Of a stretch of DNA of 64,000 bases, positions 1 to 9,811 are shown piece by piece (the stretch's first letter is position 1; the number at the start of each line of letters is the position of its first letter). Below the pieces are notes generated by a model. The model did no database searches. It was not told the DNA's origin and was given only the letters and a program-made list of their open reading frames with translations. A program made the position numbers and the translations under genes. Source of the DNA: Flammeovirga pacifica (GTDB lineage Bacteria; Bacteroidota; Bacteroidia; Cytophagales; Flammeovirgaceae). The stretch covers positions 2,166,368 through 2,230,367 of the forward strand of contig NZ_JRYR02000001.1 in NCBI RefSeq assembly GCF_000807855.2, given 5' to 3'.

Positions 1-90
1 TCTTGATCGTAGAAAGAATGTGATCTAGACATGATGAATCGTTTAATTAGTTTTTTAAAGTTAATGATAATTTGTGGGAGTAGAAAGGGG

Positions 91-111
91 GTATAAGTCA
101 CAGACTTATAC
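91..111. repeat. Perfect 9-bp hairpin
   Basis: GTATAAGTC and its exact complement GACTTATAC are separated by ACA. It lies just beyond the 3' end of the broken SUKH gene and next to a second hairpin (121-156). No T-run follows directly on either strand, so its role is open: mRNA end protection or a non-canonical terminator. Confidence 0.5.
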
Positions 112-120
112 AATAATAAA

Positions 121-156
121 GTTCTAAGTAACGCCTGACGGCTTGATACTTAGAAC
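121..156 (-). terminator. Long hairpin at the end of the SUKH pseudogene
   Basis: GTTCTAAGTA and TACTTAGAAC form a perfect 10-bp outer stem with an inner GCC/GGC stem. On the minus strand it is followed by the T-rich stretch CTTTATTATT, so it probably ends transcription of the SUKH gene. It overlaps the last codons of the read-through frame. Confidence 0.5.
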
Positions 157-585
157 AGTGAAAGAATCAAATTTCATAAAACCAGGTATCCACGCACCAT
201 ACATATAATAATAATATTTACCTTTCTCCTTCGATAAAAGAAGTAATGTTTCTTCATTGGATAAACCTCCAATAACAATACTTTTTTTTAACCATTTAAA
301 CTCACTTTCTGAGCCATATAACTCTAAAAGTAACTACTCTCTTTCAGGTAATGGTCTAATATCACTAGTTGACAAAAATGAGCCAAAATTATACCCTTCA
401 CAATAAGACTCTAAACCGTTCACGTTTTTTAAAAACATCACGTAGTCAGAAGGTAATTGTAAACCAATTTTCTTTTCCAATTCATGTATCTGGCTATCAA
501 CTATAGATAGCTCATTTTCAACATCCATTTCCTCCTTTAAGAACATTTTATGGAGTTCTTTAATCGATTTAATTAATTCAATCAT
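124..585 (-). pseudogene. SMI1/KNR4 (SUKH) family protein, interrupted by an in-frame TAG
   Basis: The first 83 codons (585 down to 337) encode a SUKH-type N-terminus, including the family pattern of an ELEKKIG helix followed by LPSDY and FL..VNG. A TAG at 334-336 stops the frame. Beyond it the same frame stays open for about 69 more codons with SUKH-like content (ELYGSESEF, KSIVIGG, YYYYYMYGAW) until TAG at 124-126. The read-through length of about 153 residues matches a whole SUKH domain. SUKH proteins are often immunity proteins against contact-dependent or polymorphic toxins; no toxin gene is visible in the window. A single substitution, for example from CAG or GAG, would explain the stop. 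Alternatives are a sequencing error or stop-codon read-through. Confidence 0.75.
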
Positions 586-747
586 AATAAGGTTTAATAA
601 ATTTCCACTGTTCTTTGCTTTAAATCAACAGGTGTCACTTAGAAATTTTTATATTGATATAAGTCTTTGACCTAAGGCAAAAAAAATCAATTCAATTGAT
701 ACTTCTATTTTATAAATGTATACAAATATAAAAACTATCGGGAGTGA

Positions 748-846
748 TTAAATGATAAAAAGAATCCTATCAAAGCAGGAATTGTTCAAGATGCTAATAT
801 CATTGAACATCAATTAAACTGTAAAATAGAATTAAAAACTTTTTAG
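748..846 (+). other. Short protein-like frame, possible gene remnant
   Basis: Between the SUKH pseudogene and the pfaD terminator, one plus-strand frame reads LNDKKNPIKAG, then IVQDANIIEHQ, and ends at TAG. Its composition looks like real protein, but it has no start codon and a TGA lies directly before it. The rest of 586-849 shows no gene. It may be a decayed toxin or immunity fragment beside the broken SUKH gene. The call is weak. Confidence 0.2.
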
Positions 847-849
847 CTT

Positions 850-884
850 AAAAAAAAGACCCCGTCACCAAAAGCAACAGGGTC
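850..884 (-). terminator. Rho-independent terminator of the pfa operon
   Basis: On the minus strand GACCCTGTTGC and its partner GTGACGGGGTC form an 11-bp stem (three G-T pairs) with a 5-nt loop, followed by eight T. It lies 40 bases after the pfaD stop. Confidence 0.85.
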
Positions 885-924
885 TATTAATAAATAAGAT
901 ATGAATGAGTCTGTTCGCGCTTGA

Positions 925-2556
925 TTAATATCTTACGCTAGCAGCCTTGTATTTACCGTCGATTTGTACACCTTGCATTTCTAAGTATTGCAATCTGTAC
1001 AAGTAAGCTGCACCGTTAAACAATGCATGAGCAACGTCTACAGCTTTACGGTTTTCCCATTGTTCAAGAGGAGTACCTTTTACCCACTCGTTGAATGCAC
1101 CCATTGCAGGACCACACCAGATTTGGTAATCCAACTCTCTACCTTTCACACCACGGTTAGCCCATGACGAAGAAAGACCTAAGTACCAACGGAAGATCAA
1201 TGCCATCTTACGCTTTGGATTGTTTTCTGATCTTGTGATTTGCTCTGGATCACGCTCTTGGAAAAACTCAATACACATTTTCCAGATGTTCTCTAAAGTA
1301 TCTTGGAAAATTGTTTTCTCTAATGTTGTTCTGTCTTTAGCTGGAATGGAATCGATTCCGTCATAAGCATTGTACGTATCGTATAGCTTTTGTGCCCTTA
1401 GAGCGAACAACGTTCCTTTCTTCAATACCTGAAGCTTCACTCCCAATTCGAACATATCTGATGCTGGCGCCATCATAATATCTGTCATTCCCGCTTGTGC
1501 TAACACCTTACGAGAGTGGTCTGATGCACCCGACTCTAAACATGCTTGGTTAATTGAACCTGTTACTACGAATGCTGCACCCATAGCAAAAGCGGCCAAT
1601 ACCGATTGAGGAGTAGAAATACCACCAGCAGCACCTACACGTACTTGCTCAGGGTAGTTCAATTCGTCTTGAATTCTATTTCTCAACAACAATACAGAAG
1701 GTAATAATGATACCAACGGTCTGTTATCTGTATGCCCACCAGAATCTGCTTCTACAGTAATATCATCTGCCATAGGAACTGATAACGCCAATGTTGCTTG
1801 CTCAGCAGTAATCTGACCTTCTGCTACCAACTTGTCCAAAATAGTTTTTGGTGCTGGACGCATGAATTTCTCTGCTACTTCTAAACGAGATACTTTGGCA
1901 ATGATCTTGTTTTCCATATGGATAGATCCATCTGCATTTTTCTTTAACCCTGCCGCTCTGAATTTCACAACGAATGGCGTTAAATCCATAAATGCTGATG
2001 CTTCGATCACTTTCACACCACGCTTTAAGAACAGCTCACAAGCTTCACGCTCTAAAGCTACCTCATTTGGCGAGTGGATTAAATTGAAGGCATATGGTCC
2101 GTTGGGTAAAGCTGCTTGGATCTTATCGATCGCCTGCTCAATTCTAGATGGAATTAATCCACCTGCACCAAACGAACATAACATCCCTGCTTTACCTAAA
2201 GCAATTACCAAGTCTTCCGAAGAAATACCGTTGGCCATTGCACCACCCATATAGTTATATTTCAAACCATAGGCTGCTCTAAATGATGGATCACCCAATG
2301 CTTCTGGAGCATAAGCAGGAATATTTCCGATAAGTTCAGCAGATTGTAAGTCAGACGATGAGGCTGTACCCATTCCGTCTGCTACTCCTACTGTACCTTC
2401 TTGGTTTCTGATCACAAACAACTGCTTGTCCAATTTCTCGAACTGTTGCTTGATCTCCTCTTTTGTATATTTTGCAAAGCTTGATGCACCAAACCACTTA
2501 GAAGTAGATTTAGTAGCTGTCTTTAAGCCGTTATTTTTTGTCAATGTAGTATTCAT
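925..2556 (-). CDS. pfaD: PfaD: FMN-dependent enoyl reductase of the PUFA synthase
   Basis: A 543-residue protein of the PfaD/2-nitropropane dioxygenase-like TIM-barrel family, which reduces the trans-2-enoyl intermediate on the PUFA synthase with NAD(P)H and FMN. Family landmarks are visible: the GGAMANGISSEDL segment near residue 105, FGAGGL near 132, EADSGGHTDNRPLVSLLP near 270, AAGGISTP near 310 and VTGSINQACLESG near 335. The C-terminal third carries the PfaD-specific helical extension (RWYLGLSSSWANRG, YQIWCGPAMGAFNEW). Length is usual for PfaD. It is the last gene of the operon, 122 bases after pfaC, with two hairpins in the gap and a strong terminator downstream. I see no missing catalytic feature. 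Confidence 0.95.
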   Translation of the reverse strand: MNTTLTKNNGLKTATKSTSKWFGASSFAKYTKEEIKQQFEKLDKQLFVIRNQEGTVGVADGMGTASSSDLQSAELIGNIPAYAPEALGDPSFRAAYGLKYNYMGGAMANGISSEDLVIALGKAGMLCSFGAGGLIPSRIEQAIDKIQAALPNGPYAFNLIHSPNEVALEREACELFLKRGVKVIEASAFMDLTPFVVKFRAAGLKKNADGSIHMENKIIAKVSRLEVAEKFMRPAPKTILDKLVAEGQITAEQATLALSVPMADDITVEADSGGHTDNRPLVSLLPSVLLLRNRIQDELNYPEQVRVGAAGGISTPQSVLAAFAMGAAFVVTGSINQACLESGASDHSRKVLAQAGMTDIMMAPASDMFELGVKLQVLKKGTLFALRAQKLYDTYNAYDGIDSIPAKDRTTLEKTIFQDTLENIWKMCIEFFQERDPEQITRSENNPKRKMALIFRWYLGLSSSWANRGVKGRELDYQIWCGPAMGAFNEWVKGTPLEQWENRKAVDVAHALFNGAAYLYRLQYLEMQGVQIDGKYKAASVRY

Positions 2557-2594
2557 CTTTTTGAATGAATAATTAAGTGTGTTATCAATAGTTT

Positions 2595-2669
2595 CAAGTG
2601 TTAAGCGCTAGCGTCACTTGTGATAGAGGGGCATCATCAGCCCATAATTTAAATCATGGGTTGATGATG
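2595..2669 (-). other. Two intercistronic hairpins between pfaC and pfaD
   Basis: At 2632-2669 two 19-base arms form a loopless near-palindrome with two imperfect positions, beginning 9 bases after the pfaC stop. At 2595-2620 CAAGTG/CACTTG enclose the palindrome AGCGCT. Neither is followed by a T-run on the minus strand, so neither is a standard terminator. They may stabilise or process the mRNA, or attenuate pfaD. Confidence 0.5.
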
Positions 2670-2678
2670 CTGTTGGAA

Positions 2679-5600
2679 TTAACCGATTACTAAAGAAAGA
2701 TCCGTTAATTCGTAGATTCTTAAATCACCTTTCCAAAGGTTAGCATCCACAAGAATCACGACTTTACCATTCTCCTTCGTTACTTCTTTGATATGGCAAT
2801 CTAAGTTCATTGTTGGATCACCTTGAAGGATTTGACCTCTGTATTTCCAAACTGTTTTGTTTGGAGCATGGTGGTTAAATCCTACGTTAGCAAGACCATC
2901 ACCTAAACCATTTTGTAACGCCCAAACTTGTACCGCTTGATGGATCGCTTCAACACCTAATGAACCTGGCATTACAGGATCTTGGTAGAAGTGACATGTG
3001 AAGAACCAATCGTAATTATTGATCGCACGAGTAGCGTGGATATATCCTTTACCGTACTTACCACCTTCTTTAATGATTGTTGCACTGTCTAACAAGTTCA
3101 ACTGATCTTCTGCCAAGTGTAATCTTGGTGAAGCTGGGTTGGTAGACTTGTACAACTTCATTTTACCAAACAATGAATCTAAGTTGAATGTGATAGCATT
3201 CTTTTGATCATAGTCCGTAACGTCTTTCCATGCAGCTACTTTTTCGCCTGAGTCTAAACCTGCTTGGCTAGAAAGATCGGCTACTGTAAAGAAACCAAAT
3301 GATGATGAACCAACATAGAAGACTGTTCCGTCTACTGAAAGTTCGAATGTATAACGTTGTAATACCGTACCTGCAAGGTTAGTATGAGACGTCATCACTA
3401 CTTTGTTCGTGATTGTTTTTCCTTGAAGATCAACATCTACTAACATCTCACCATCACCATCTAGGTTACGGAAGAATAAATCTTTGTCTGGCACAGATAA
3501 CGTAGATCCTAAGTAAGCACCTAAGAAACCACATGGCTGTAATGCAACTTCCATCAATACCGAATAAGGCATAACTGGAGAAGCATTTTGCTTAAAGTAC
3601 CAAGCATCTACAGGTACATCGTACTCAGAGATAATCGTAGGATTATTTCTAAAGTCGTGTCTCTCATTACTGATCGATAATACTCTCGAGATAACTTGTA
3701 AGTCTGTGTTTGGCTGACGTGATAATGAACGTCCTTCGAATACTTTGTACTCGTCGCCGAAACATTTATATACTGGACCTAGTGCAAATTGAGTGATGTC
3801 ACCCTCATCCAATAAAACCTCTTTGTTTACAGGTTTTACATACACACCATGGTTAGTGTTTGCAAGGTCTTTTTTGTATTGTGGATTATCTTTCTCTTGT
3901 AATCTTAAACCTAAGTTTTCGAAGTATACAGAAGATAAATCGTCATAGATAATTTCTAAGTCAGCTACTACGTATGGTTCTGGCACTAGACCAATTTCTT
4001 TAACATCCATACGGTAGATAAGCTTACCGTCTTTTGCGTTTACTTCTTTACGACATCTTACTTTTTGAGGGATGTCTAATACAGGTTGGAAACGAGCGTC
4101 TTTAGTTAGACGTTGCATACCCATGTATAACATCAAGAAACGCAATAATTGTCCGCCACCTTCAGCTTGAAGTGATCCTGCCAATACTTCATCATCTCTA
4201 AAGTGACATGGGAAGTACCAATCGTCTGCTTTCAAATCTTTCTCTGCTTCGATAAAACCAATTCCTGAAGAACCACCTTTAAGGTTTAATTCAGTAATTC
4301 TATCCAACATCAAAATATCTTTTGGAGGAAGACGTAACGATTTGTTTCTATTTAATGTATTGTAATCCGCTCCAAATACACCTTCTAAATCACCGTTAGT
4401 TAAAGCTAAAAGCTCTTCTTGGTTGAAAGAAGTTTTGTTACAGTGTAATAATGGCTCGAAGAATTGTTGCTTACGGTTGTTTCTTTCTTCAATTTCTGAA
4501 GGTTTGAAAACTACTCCTTGTCCTTCTGCTAAATCTGCTTCGTTAAAGAATCCGGCACAACCGCCTCTCATCTTCAATACCATACGGTCTTCTACGTAGC
4601 AATCGTAACGGAAGAAGAACAATAAGTTATTACCGTTTCTAACATAGCTATCAATGCTAATGTCGTAACGTAATGTTTGTCCTTCGAAAGGAAGATCGTC
4701 TAAGAAAGTTAAAGTACAATCCAATAGACGGTATTTGTATTCTCCTTTGTTTTGGAAGTCAATACCTAAGTATGAAATCAATAATAAGTCACACTGACCT
4801 GATTCTACAGCTACAGCCCAAGGAATTTGTCCATCTGTAGCAAACCATGAGTTGTAAGGAATATCATATTCCGTAGTCAAGCTAGAAGGCTTGTACTCAT
4901 TTGTTTTTGCATTTAATTGAGTTACACGGCTTACCAATAAGTAAGGAGCCATTGGTAACATTACTCTACATGGGTAAGTATCAATAATAGCGTATTCTGG
5001 TCCGAATACATCTGCAATTTTACCAGTAGCAAAAGTTTCAAGATCTTTCTCATTCCAGATCGCATCTTTCTTACTTGCCTTGTATTCTGCCGAATCAAAA
5101 TCGTGAAGTGCTAAACCATTTTCAGCAATCTTCTGTTTCACCTTTTCTTCAATAACATCTAAGGTATTCATATCTTCTTGAGTGGTTTGTTCATTATTTG
5201 GAACAGCAAACATATCGTAATCATCCCCTTCCAATACAGGAATCTGATCGTTGACTTTGTTTACTGATTGATGGAAGGCTGCCTTGTTTTCTGCTGTGAA
5301 AGCAAACTCTTGGAAACGGTTTCCACCAGTATTTAAAGTTTTATATATTTTCTTCTTTTTGATGCCTCTTTCCGACGTCTTACTTACGACTGCATTCAAG
5401 TCTACATCAATTCCTTGACCTAGCATTTGAGCAATCATTCCTAAGAAACTCTTCAGAGAATCCGATCCTTTACGATCGGTGGCAATTGTTGTATGTTGTT
5501 CTCCTTTTAAGATCTCACCAATCCATCTAGAAAGCGTAGCATTAGCTCCTACTTCCACAAATATCTGATGACCATCTTTGTGAAGGCTTCTTACCAACTT

Positions 5601-8600
5601 CGGTAAATTCACCTCCTGACAACATACTTCTTTTGCATTGTTGGCAATCACATCTTCATTGATCTCCATTGGCTGATACGTCACCCCAGAATACACTGTA
5701 GGTTGCACCTCTTTTTGCAATGGTAAATGGTGCATACGTACAAACTCCTCCGTTACACGGCGAATAAATGGATGGTGCACACAGTTGTTGATCGTTAATG
5801 TTACCGATGATAATTGATGCTTTTGCATGATTTGCTCTAACACCTCATTATCCCCAGATAAGATGATTTCAGAGTCGGTATTAATGAAAGTCAAGTACAC
5901 TCTTTCGTACTTCCCTTCTACCTCTGCTCTAAACCAATCTTCTAAAGTGGCATGTCCTAGTTTTTGTGCGTTGAGCGTAATTAAACGACTACGCCATTTT
6001 TCTTTAGCTACTTCTGGAGTCATCCCCCATTCTTCACCAAGAATTGTCATAGCACCACCAACAACTTCAGAGAACACATTAGATTCTAAGAATTTCTCAT
6101 CTACTAAATGTCCATCCCAAAGACCTTGACCGTACCATAAACTAGACGTTTCGCCCATGCTATACCCTGCCAAAGCATCCGGCTTCACTTTCAAAATATC
6201 TTGAAGTAAAACAGAATAAGCCGTTGCAAAAGCTACACCAATAGCCATCACTGGTAAAGCATTAGTTCCAAGGTTTTCTTCTTGAAGTTTGATTTCCTCA
6301 GCGCTCGGTTTCTTCAGCGTTCTAGGATATAAGTATTCGGTAAAGAATGCTCTGTTTGGATAATTCACAGAGTCTTTAATGTGATCGTAAAGACTTGGGA
6401 ACATCTGTAATAAAGATGCTCCAAATCCTTGATAAGCTGCACCAGAACCTGGGTAAACCATCGCTACTTTTGTCTTGTCTCCTAACGGAGCAGGATTATA
6501 GTAACTTCCCGATGGCATTTGTAATGCCCTGTTCTCTTTAAAAGCGATCTTCATATGCTTTTGGAAAAACTCTACATCACGTAAAAGTTCTTCTACACTT
6601 TTTGCAACGAAAATCGGTTTTATAGGTGCTTTTGGATTAAAAGTCTCACAAAGTTGATCCGAAGTTTCTAGGAAACCATTTGTTTCCACATCCGTAATCA
6701 TGGCCAATAATTGATGATTGATCGCACCAGGCGTTTCAATCGACAATGGGAACAAACGCTCTCCACCTTTAGCCAAGTAAGGACTTCTTTCATCTAACTT
6801 TGGATGACTACCTTCTGATAAAAGTACGTGAGCTGAAGATCCGTCGGTAGCTAAACCAGAGATCGCAGCCCTTAAAGTATTTTTGCCTTCTTCTACTACC
6901 CAAGGTGATGATACCTGAGGTACATAGAAAGGAGTATTTTTAAAATCTTGCTCAAATTTAGGTCCTGTCCATTGAGGTGTAGCAGGAATAAATCTGTGAT
7001 AAAGTGCTAAAGCAGATCTAATAATTGAGGCAATACCAGAAGCAGAGTAGGTATGCCCTACAGTGGCTTTGGCAGAACCTAATGCACATGTTAACTTATC
7101 ATCTGATGATTTGTATACGGAAGTAAGACCTGCAATTTCTGCTCTATCTTCCGTAGGAATACCTGATGCTGAAACTTCCAATAATCCGATATCAGAAGCA
7201 TCCAAATTATTTCCTTGAAGTAATTGTTCTGCTCCTTTAGCTACAGATTGTGCATCAATTTCTCCATTGAGAGACGCTAAATCTGATTGTACAATCGAAA
7301 TATCATCTATCTGTGCATATACTCTATCGTTTTTAGCATCCGCAGAACGCTTAATCACAATTGCACCGGCTCCTTCACCTACATTCCAACCGTTCGATTC
7401 AGTGTTCCATCCCATAGAGAGATCCCCTGTATTCACTTGGTTTAAAACGTGACGGCTTAAGACACCTTCCATGCTACCCGCTAAATCAATCGCACCTAAA
7501 ACAACAGCGTCAACTTCGCCTAAGGCAAGCATATTTCTTGCTACATCTAGGGCTTTGTAAACTGCATTTTCGTTAGATGAAATTGTAAAAGATGGTCCGG
7601 TAAAATCCCATAAAGCAGACAATCTACTAGAGATAATATTACCGATAAAACCTGTATGTTCAGATGGAGAATGATCTTCGAAAGCTTGGAATACAGAGTT
7701 CTTTAAAACATCAGAAAGAGAATCCTTCTTTTTCACTTCCATGTCTAAACCAGACATTTCTAATGCTTTTTCAACCTGCCAAATTAGATCCCAACGTCCC
7801 ATACGGTGGTGGATCTCTAATTCAGATTCCATCGCAGTTAACACCGCAATGTTCGCTCCTTTACCTTGTGCATCTTGTAAACCGGCATCAAATAATGCTC
7901 TATCGGCTACTGTCAACATCAATGTTTGTTGAAGGGTTAATCTTTCTGCTTCTTTTGGTTGAATTTTGAAACGGAGAATATCCAAATCAAATTCTTCCAA
8001 CCAAGCACCTTTCAACTTGTTGATATCATCAAGACCTAACCCTTTCTTTAAAGTATCCAATTCTTCCATACCTTTCCAACGGTTGGCTGGCAGGCTTTTA
8101 AAGAATTGATCGCCTTTGTATAAAGAAAGATAGAACTCTTCCAAGTTGGTACATCCTCCAAAATGAAGGTCCATACCAACTATAGATAGAGATTGTTTGG
8201 GTGAGGTGATTTTTTCTTGAGTAACTTCTAATTGTTCATCATAAGCCGATAAAATCATGTGGGCGTTTGTACCTCCAAATCCGAAAGCATTAATACCTGC
8301 ATGTGGTTGATCGCCTTTTAATGGCCACTCTTTATTTTCTAACATCAATTGGTCTCTAGAAACTTTTTGATCGTTAGAATGTACTGCTCCATCAATTTTG
8401 ATAGTCGCAGGAATAAATTTCTTTTGCATGGCCAAGATTACTTTCAGCATACCTGTCATACCGGCTGCTGTTAGTAAGTGACCCATGTTAGATTTTACAG
8501 AACCTAAGAAAGGAGGTTTTACGTCTCCCTCTGCAAAGAAATCGCTAATAGAGTTAATTTCTGTGGTATCTCCCAAAGGAGTACCCGTAGCGTGACACTC

Positions 8601-9599
8601 TAAATAATCAATTTCTTCTGGAGTAAGGTTCGTTCCTTCATAGGCTCTTTCGAAAGCCAACTTTTGTCCTTTAGGATTAGGGCTTAGTAAGAACTTTCCT
8701 TTACCATCGTTAGATAAACCAACACCATCGATTACGGCTAATATTTTATCTCCGTCTCTTTTGGCATCACTTAATCTTTTTAGCACGACCATACCTGCAC
8801 CTTCAGAAGAAGTCAAACCACCTGATGTATTATCAAGAGGAGCTGACTTTTCGTTCATACGAGCATACGCATGGAAATAAGAGAAGCCCATATGGATAAA
8901 CAATGGATCGGCACCACTTACAGCACCGGCCAACATCATATCTGCTTTTCCTAATTGTAATTCATCAATTGCCAATTTAATAGCATAAAGTGATGAAGCA
9001 CATGCAGCATCCAAAGAGTAATGTGTTGAATTTAATCCTACCGCTTGAGCGATCAAGGAAGAAGGAGAATTCGTTAATAAAGTTTCGTGAATGTTTGCAT
9101 CGTAATCGGTGTTAGCAAAAGGAACTTTGATTTGCTCACCTGTCAATTCTGTAAAGATCTGACCTGCCATATCTGCATAAATAGGTGCAAATATTTGACG
9201 AGAACGACGTGTCGGGAATGACAAGTTACCCACAATAACACCACAGTTTTTATCTTTAGTGTTTTGCCAGTAACCACTGTCTTGTAATGCTTGTTGAGCG
9301 ACATACAACGACCACTTAAATTGATCGTCTTGTTTTGCTAGTAAGTCTTTTTGGATATTATAGCCTGATGGATCAAAATCGAAATTTCGAACATATCCAC
9401 CACGAATCGCATAGCATTTATCCAATTTACCTTTTTCTGTATGATATAAACGCTCGGGATCTTGTCCAAACGTTACCTCATCAGATAAGGTTACTAAGTC
9501 TTTGTTATCAAGTAGGTTATTCCAGAATCCATCCAATGTAGATGAACCGGGGAATAAACCTCCCATACCAATGACTGCTATTTTGTCTTTTTTACTCAT
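2679..9599 (-). CDS. pfaC: PfaC: PUFA synthase subunit KS-CLF-AT-DH-DH with built-in acyltransferase
   Basis: About 2306 residues from the chosen start MSKKDK; the frame is open for 34 more codons upstream, but that segment is basic and unlike the family. Domain order: ketosynthase with the DAACASS cysteine (C200), ECHATGT and KSNMGH histidines; chain-length-factor-like KS that lacks the cysteine (SSNENAV in its place, about 485-930); acyltransferase with PGSGAAYQGFG and GYSMGE (serine near 1147); then FabA-type hot-dog dehydratases, one with CHFRDDEVLAG (near 1798) and one with CHFYQDPVMPG (near 2201). In Shewanella-type clusters the acyltransferase is a separate gene, pfaB; here it sits between CLF and DH, as known for myxobacterial Pfa3. 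No C-terminal AGPAT domain follows DH2. It is the second gene of the operon. Confidence 0.93.
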   Translation of the reverse strand: MSKKDKIAVIGMGGLFPGSSTLDGFWNNLLDNKDLVTLSDEVTFGQDPERLYHTEKGKLDKCYAIRGGYVRNFDFDPSGYNIQKDLLAKQDDQFKWSLYVAQQALQDSGYWQNTKDKNCGVIVGNLSFPTRRSRQIFAPIYADMAGQIFTELTGEQIKVPFANTDYDANIHETLLTNSPSSLIAQAVGLNSTHYSLDAACASSLYAIKLAIDELQLGKADMMLAGAVSGADPLFIHMGFSYFHAYARMNEKSAPLDNTSGGLTSSEGAGMVVLKRLSDAKRDGDKILAVIDGVGLSNDGKGKFLLSPNPKGQKLAFERAYEGTNLTPEEIDYLECHATGTPLGDTTEINSISDFFAEGDVKPPFLGSVKSNMGHLLTAAGMTGMLKVILAMQKKFIPATIKIDGAVHSNDQKVSRDQLMLENKEWPLKGDQPHAGINAFGFGGTNAHMILSAYDEQLEVTQEKITSPKQSLSIVGMDLHFGGCTNLEEFYLSLYKGDQFFKSLPANRWKGMEELDTLKKGLGLDDINKLKGAWLEEFDLDILRFKIQPKEAERLTLQQTLMLTVADRALFDAGLQDAQGKGANIAVLTAMESELEIHHRMGRWDLIWQVEKALEMSGLDMEVKKKDSLSDVLKNSVFQAFEDHSPSEHTGFIGNIISSRLSALWDFTGPSFTISSNENAVYKALDVARNMLALGEVDAVVLGAIDLAGSMEGVLSRHVLNQVNTGDLSMGWNTESNGWNVGEGAGAIVIKRSADAKNDRVYAQIDDISIVQSDLASLNGEIDAQSVAKGAEQLLQGNNLDASDIGLLEVSASGIPTEDRAEIAGLTSVYKSSDDKLTCALGSAKATVGHTYSASGIASIIRSALALYHRFIPATPQWTGPKFEQDFKNTPFYVPQVSSPWVVEEGKNTLRAAISGLATDGSSAHVLLSEGSHPKLDERSPYLAKGGERLFPLSIETPGAINHQLLAMITDVETNGFLETSDQLCETFNPKAPIKPIFVAKSVEELLRDVEFFQKHMKIAFKENRALQMPSGSYYNPAPLGDKTKVAMVYPGSGAAYQGFGASLLQMFPSLYDHIKDSVNYPNRAFFTEYLYPRTLKKPSAEEIKLQEENLGTNALPVMAIGVAFATAYSVLLQDILKVKPDALAGYSMGETSSLWYGQGLWDGHLVDEKFLESNVFSEVVGGAMTILGEEWGMTPEVAKEKWRSRLITLNAQKLGHATLEDWFRAEVEGKYERVYLTFINTDSEIILSGDNEVLEQIMQKHQLSSVTLTINNCVHHPFIRRVTEEFVRMHHLPLQKEVQPTVYSGVTYQPMEINEDVIANNAKEVCCQEVNLPKLVRSLHKDGHQIFVEVGANATLSRWIGEILKGEQHTTIATDRKGSDSLKSFLGMIAQMLGQGIDVDLNAVVSKTSERGIKKKKIYKTLNTGGNRFQEFAFTAENKAAFHQSVNKVNDQIPVLEGDDYDMFAVPNNEQTTQEDMNTLDVIEEKVKQKIAENGLALHDFDSAEYKASKKDAIWNEKDLETFATGKIADVFGPEYAIIDTYPCRVMLPMAPYLLVSRVTQLNAKTNEYKPSSLTTEYDIPYNSWFATDGQIPWAVAVESGQCDLLLISYLGIDFQNKGEYKYRLLDCTLTFLDDLPFEGQTLRYDISIDSYVRNGNNLLFFFRYDCYVEDRMVLKMRGGCAGFFNEADLAEGQGVVFKPSEIEERNNRKQQFFEPLLHCNKTSFNQEELLALTNGDLEGVFGADYNTLNRNKSLRLPPKDILMLDRITELNLKGGSSGIGFIEAEKDLKADDWYFPCHFRDDEVLAGSLQAEGGGQLLRFLMLYMGMQRLTKDARFQPVLDIPQKVRCRKEVNAKDGKLIYRMDVKEIGLVPEPYVVADLEIIYDDLSSVYFENLGLRLQEKDNPQYKKDLANTNHGVYVKPVNKEVLLDEGDITQFALGPVYKCFGDEYKVFEGRSLSRQPNTDLQVISRVLSISNERHDFRNNPTIISEYDVPVDAWYFKQNASPVMPYSVLMEVALQPCGFLGAYLGSTLSVPDKDLFFRNLDGDGEMLVDVDLQGKTITNKVVMTSHTNLAGTVLQRYTFELSVDGTVFYVGSSSFGFFTVADLSSQAGLDSGEKVAAWKDVTDYDQKNAITFNLDSLFGKMKLYKSTNPASPRLHLAEDQLNLLDSATIIKEGGKYGKGYIHATRAINNYDWFFTCHFYQDPVMPGSLGVEAIHQAVQVWALQNGLGDGLANVGFNHHAPNKTVWKYRGQILQGDPTMNLDCHIKEVTKENGKVVILVDANLWKGDLRIYELTDLSLVIG

Positions 9600-9766
9600 T
9601 CTATATCTTATTTTATCTCTTTTAAAAAGAGAAGTAAAATTGAAATGTAACCTCTTTCTAATTCTCCCTTCAAGGCCAACCAAGAAGAGTTTTACTTTCA
9701 ATTTTGTTGTCTAAGATTCTCACTTAAACGAATGACAAAGTCTAAAACTTCATCACTTAGATGGCC

Positions 9767-9786
9767 CAGGTCTAACGAAAGACCTG
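9767..9786 (-). other. Hairpin between pfaA and pfaC
   Basis: CAGGTCT and AGACCTG pair perfectly around a 6-nt loop, about 25 bases beyond the pfaA stop. A second palindrome, GGTCTTAAGACC, contains the pfaA stop codon itself. No T-run follows, so read-through into pfaC is expected. Confidence 0.45.
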
Positions 9787-9811
9787 AACCATTATTGATG
9801 TGTGTGTGGTC

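Noticed and set aside
1832-2254. A 140-codon plus-strand frame inside pfaD
   Set aside because: It lies opposite a well-conserved enzyme; composition follows from the antisense of pfaD codons.
9600-9701. The longer pfaC start 34 codons upstream
   Set aside because: The added residues are basic and unlike the KS N-terminus; MSKKDKIAVIGM is the natural start.
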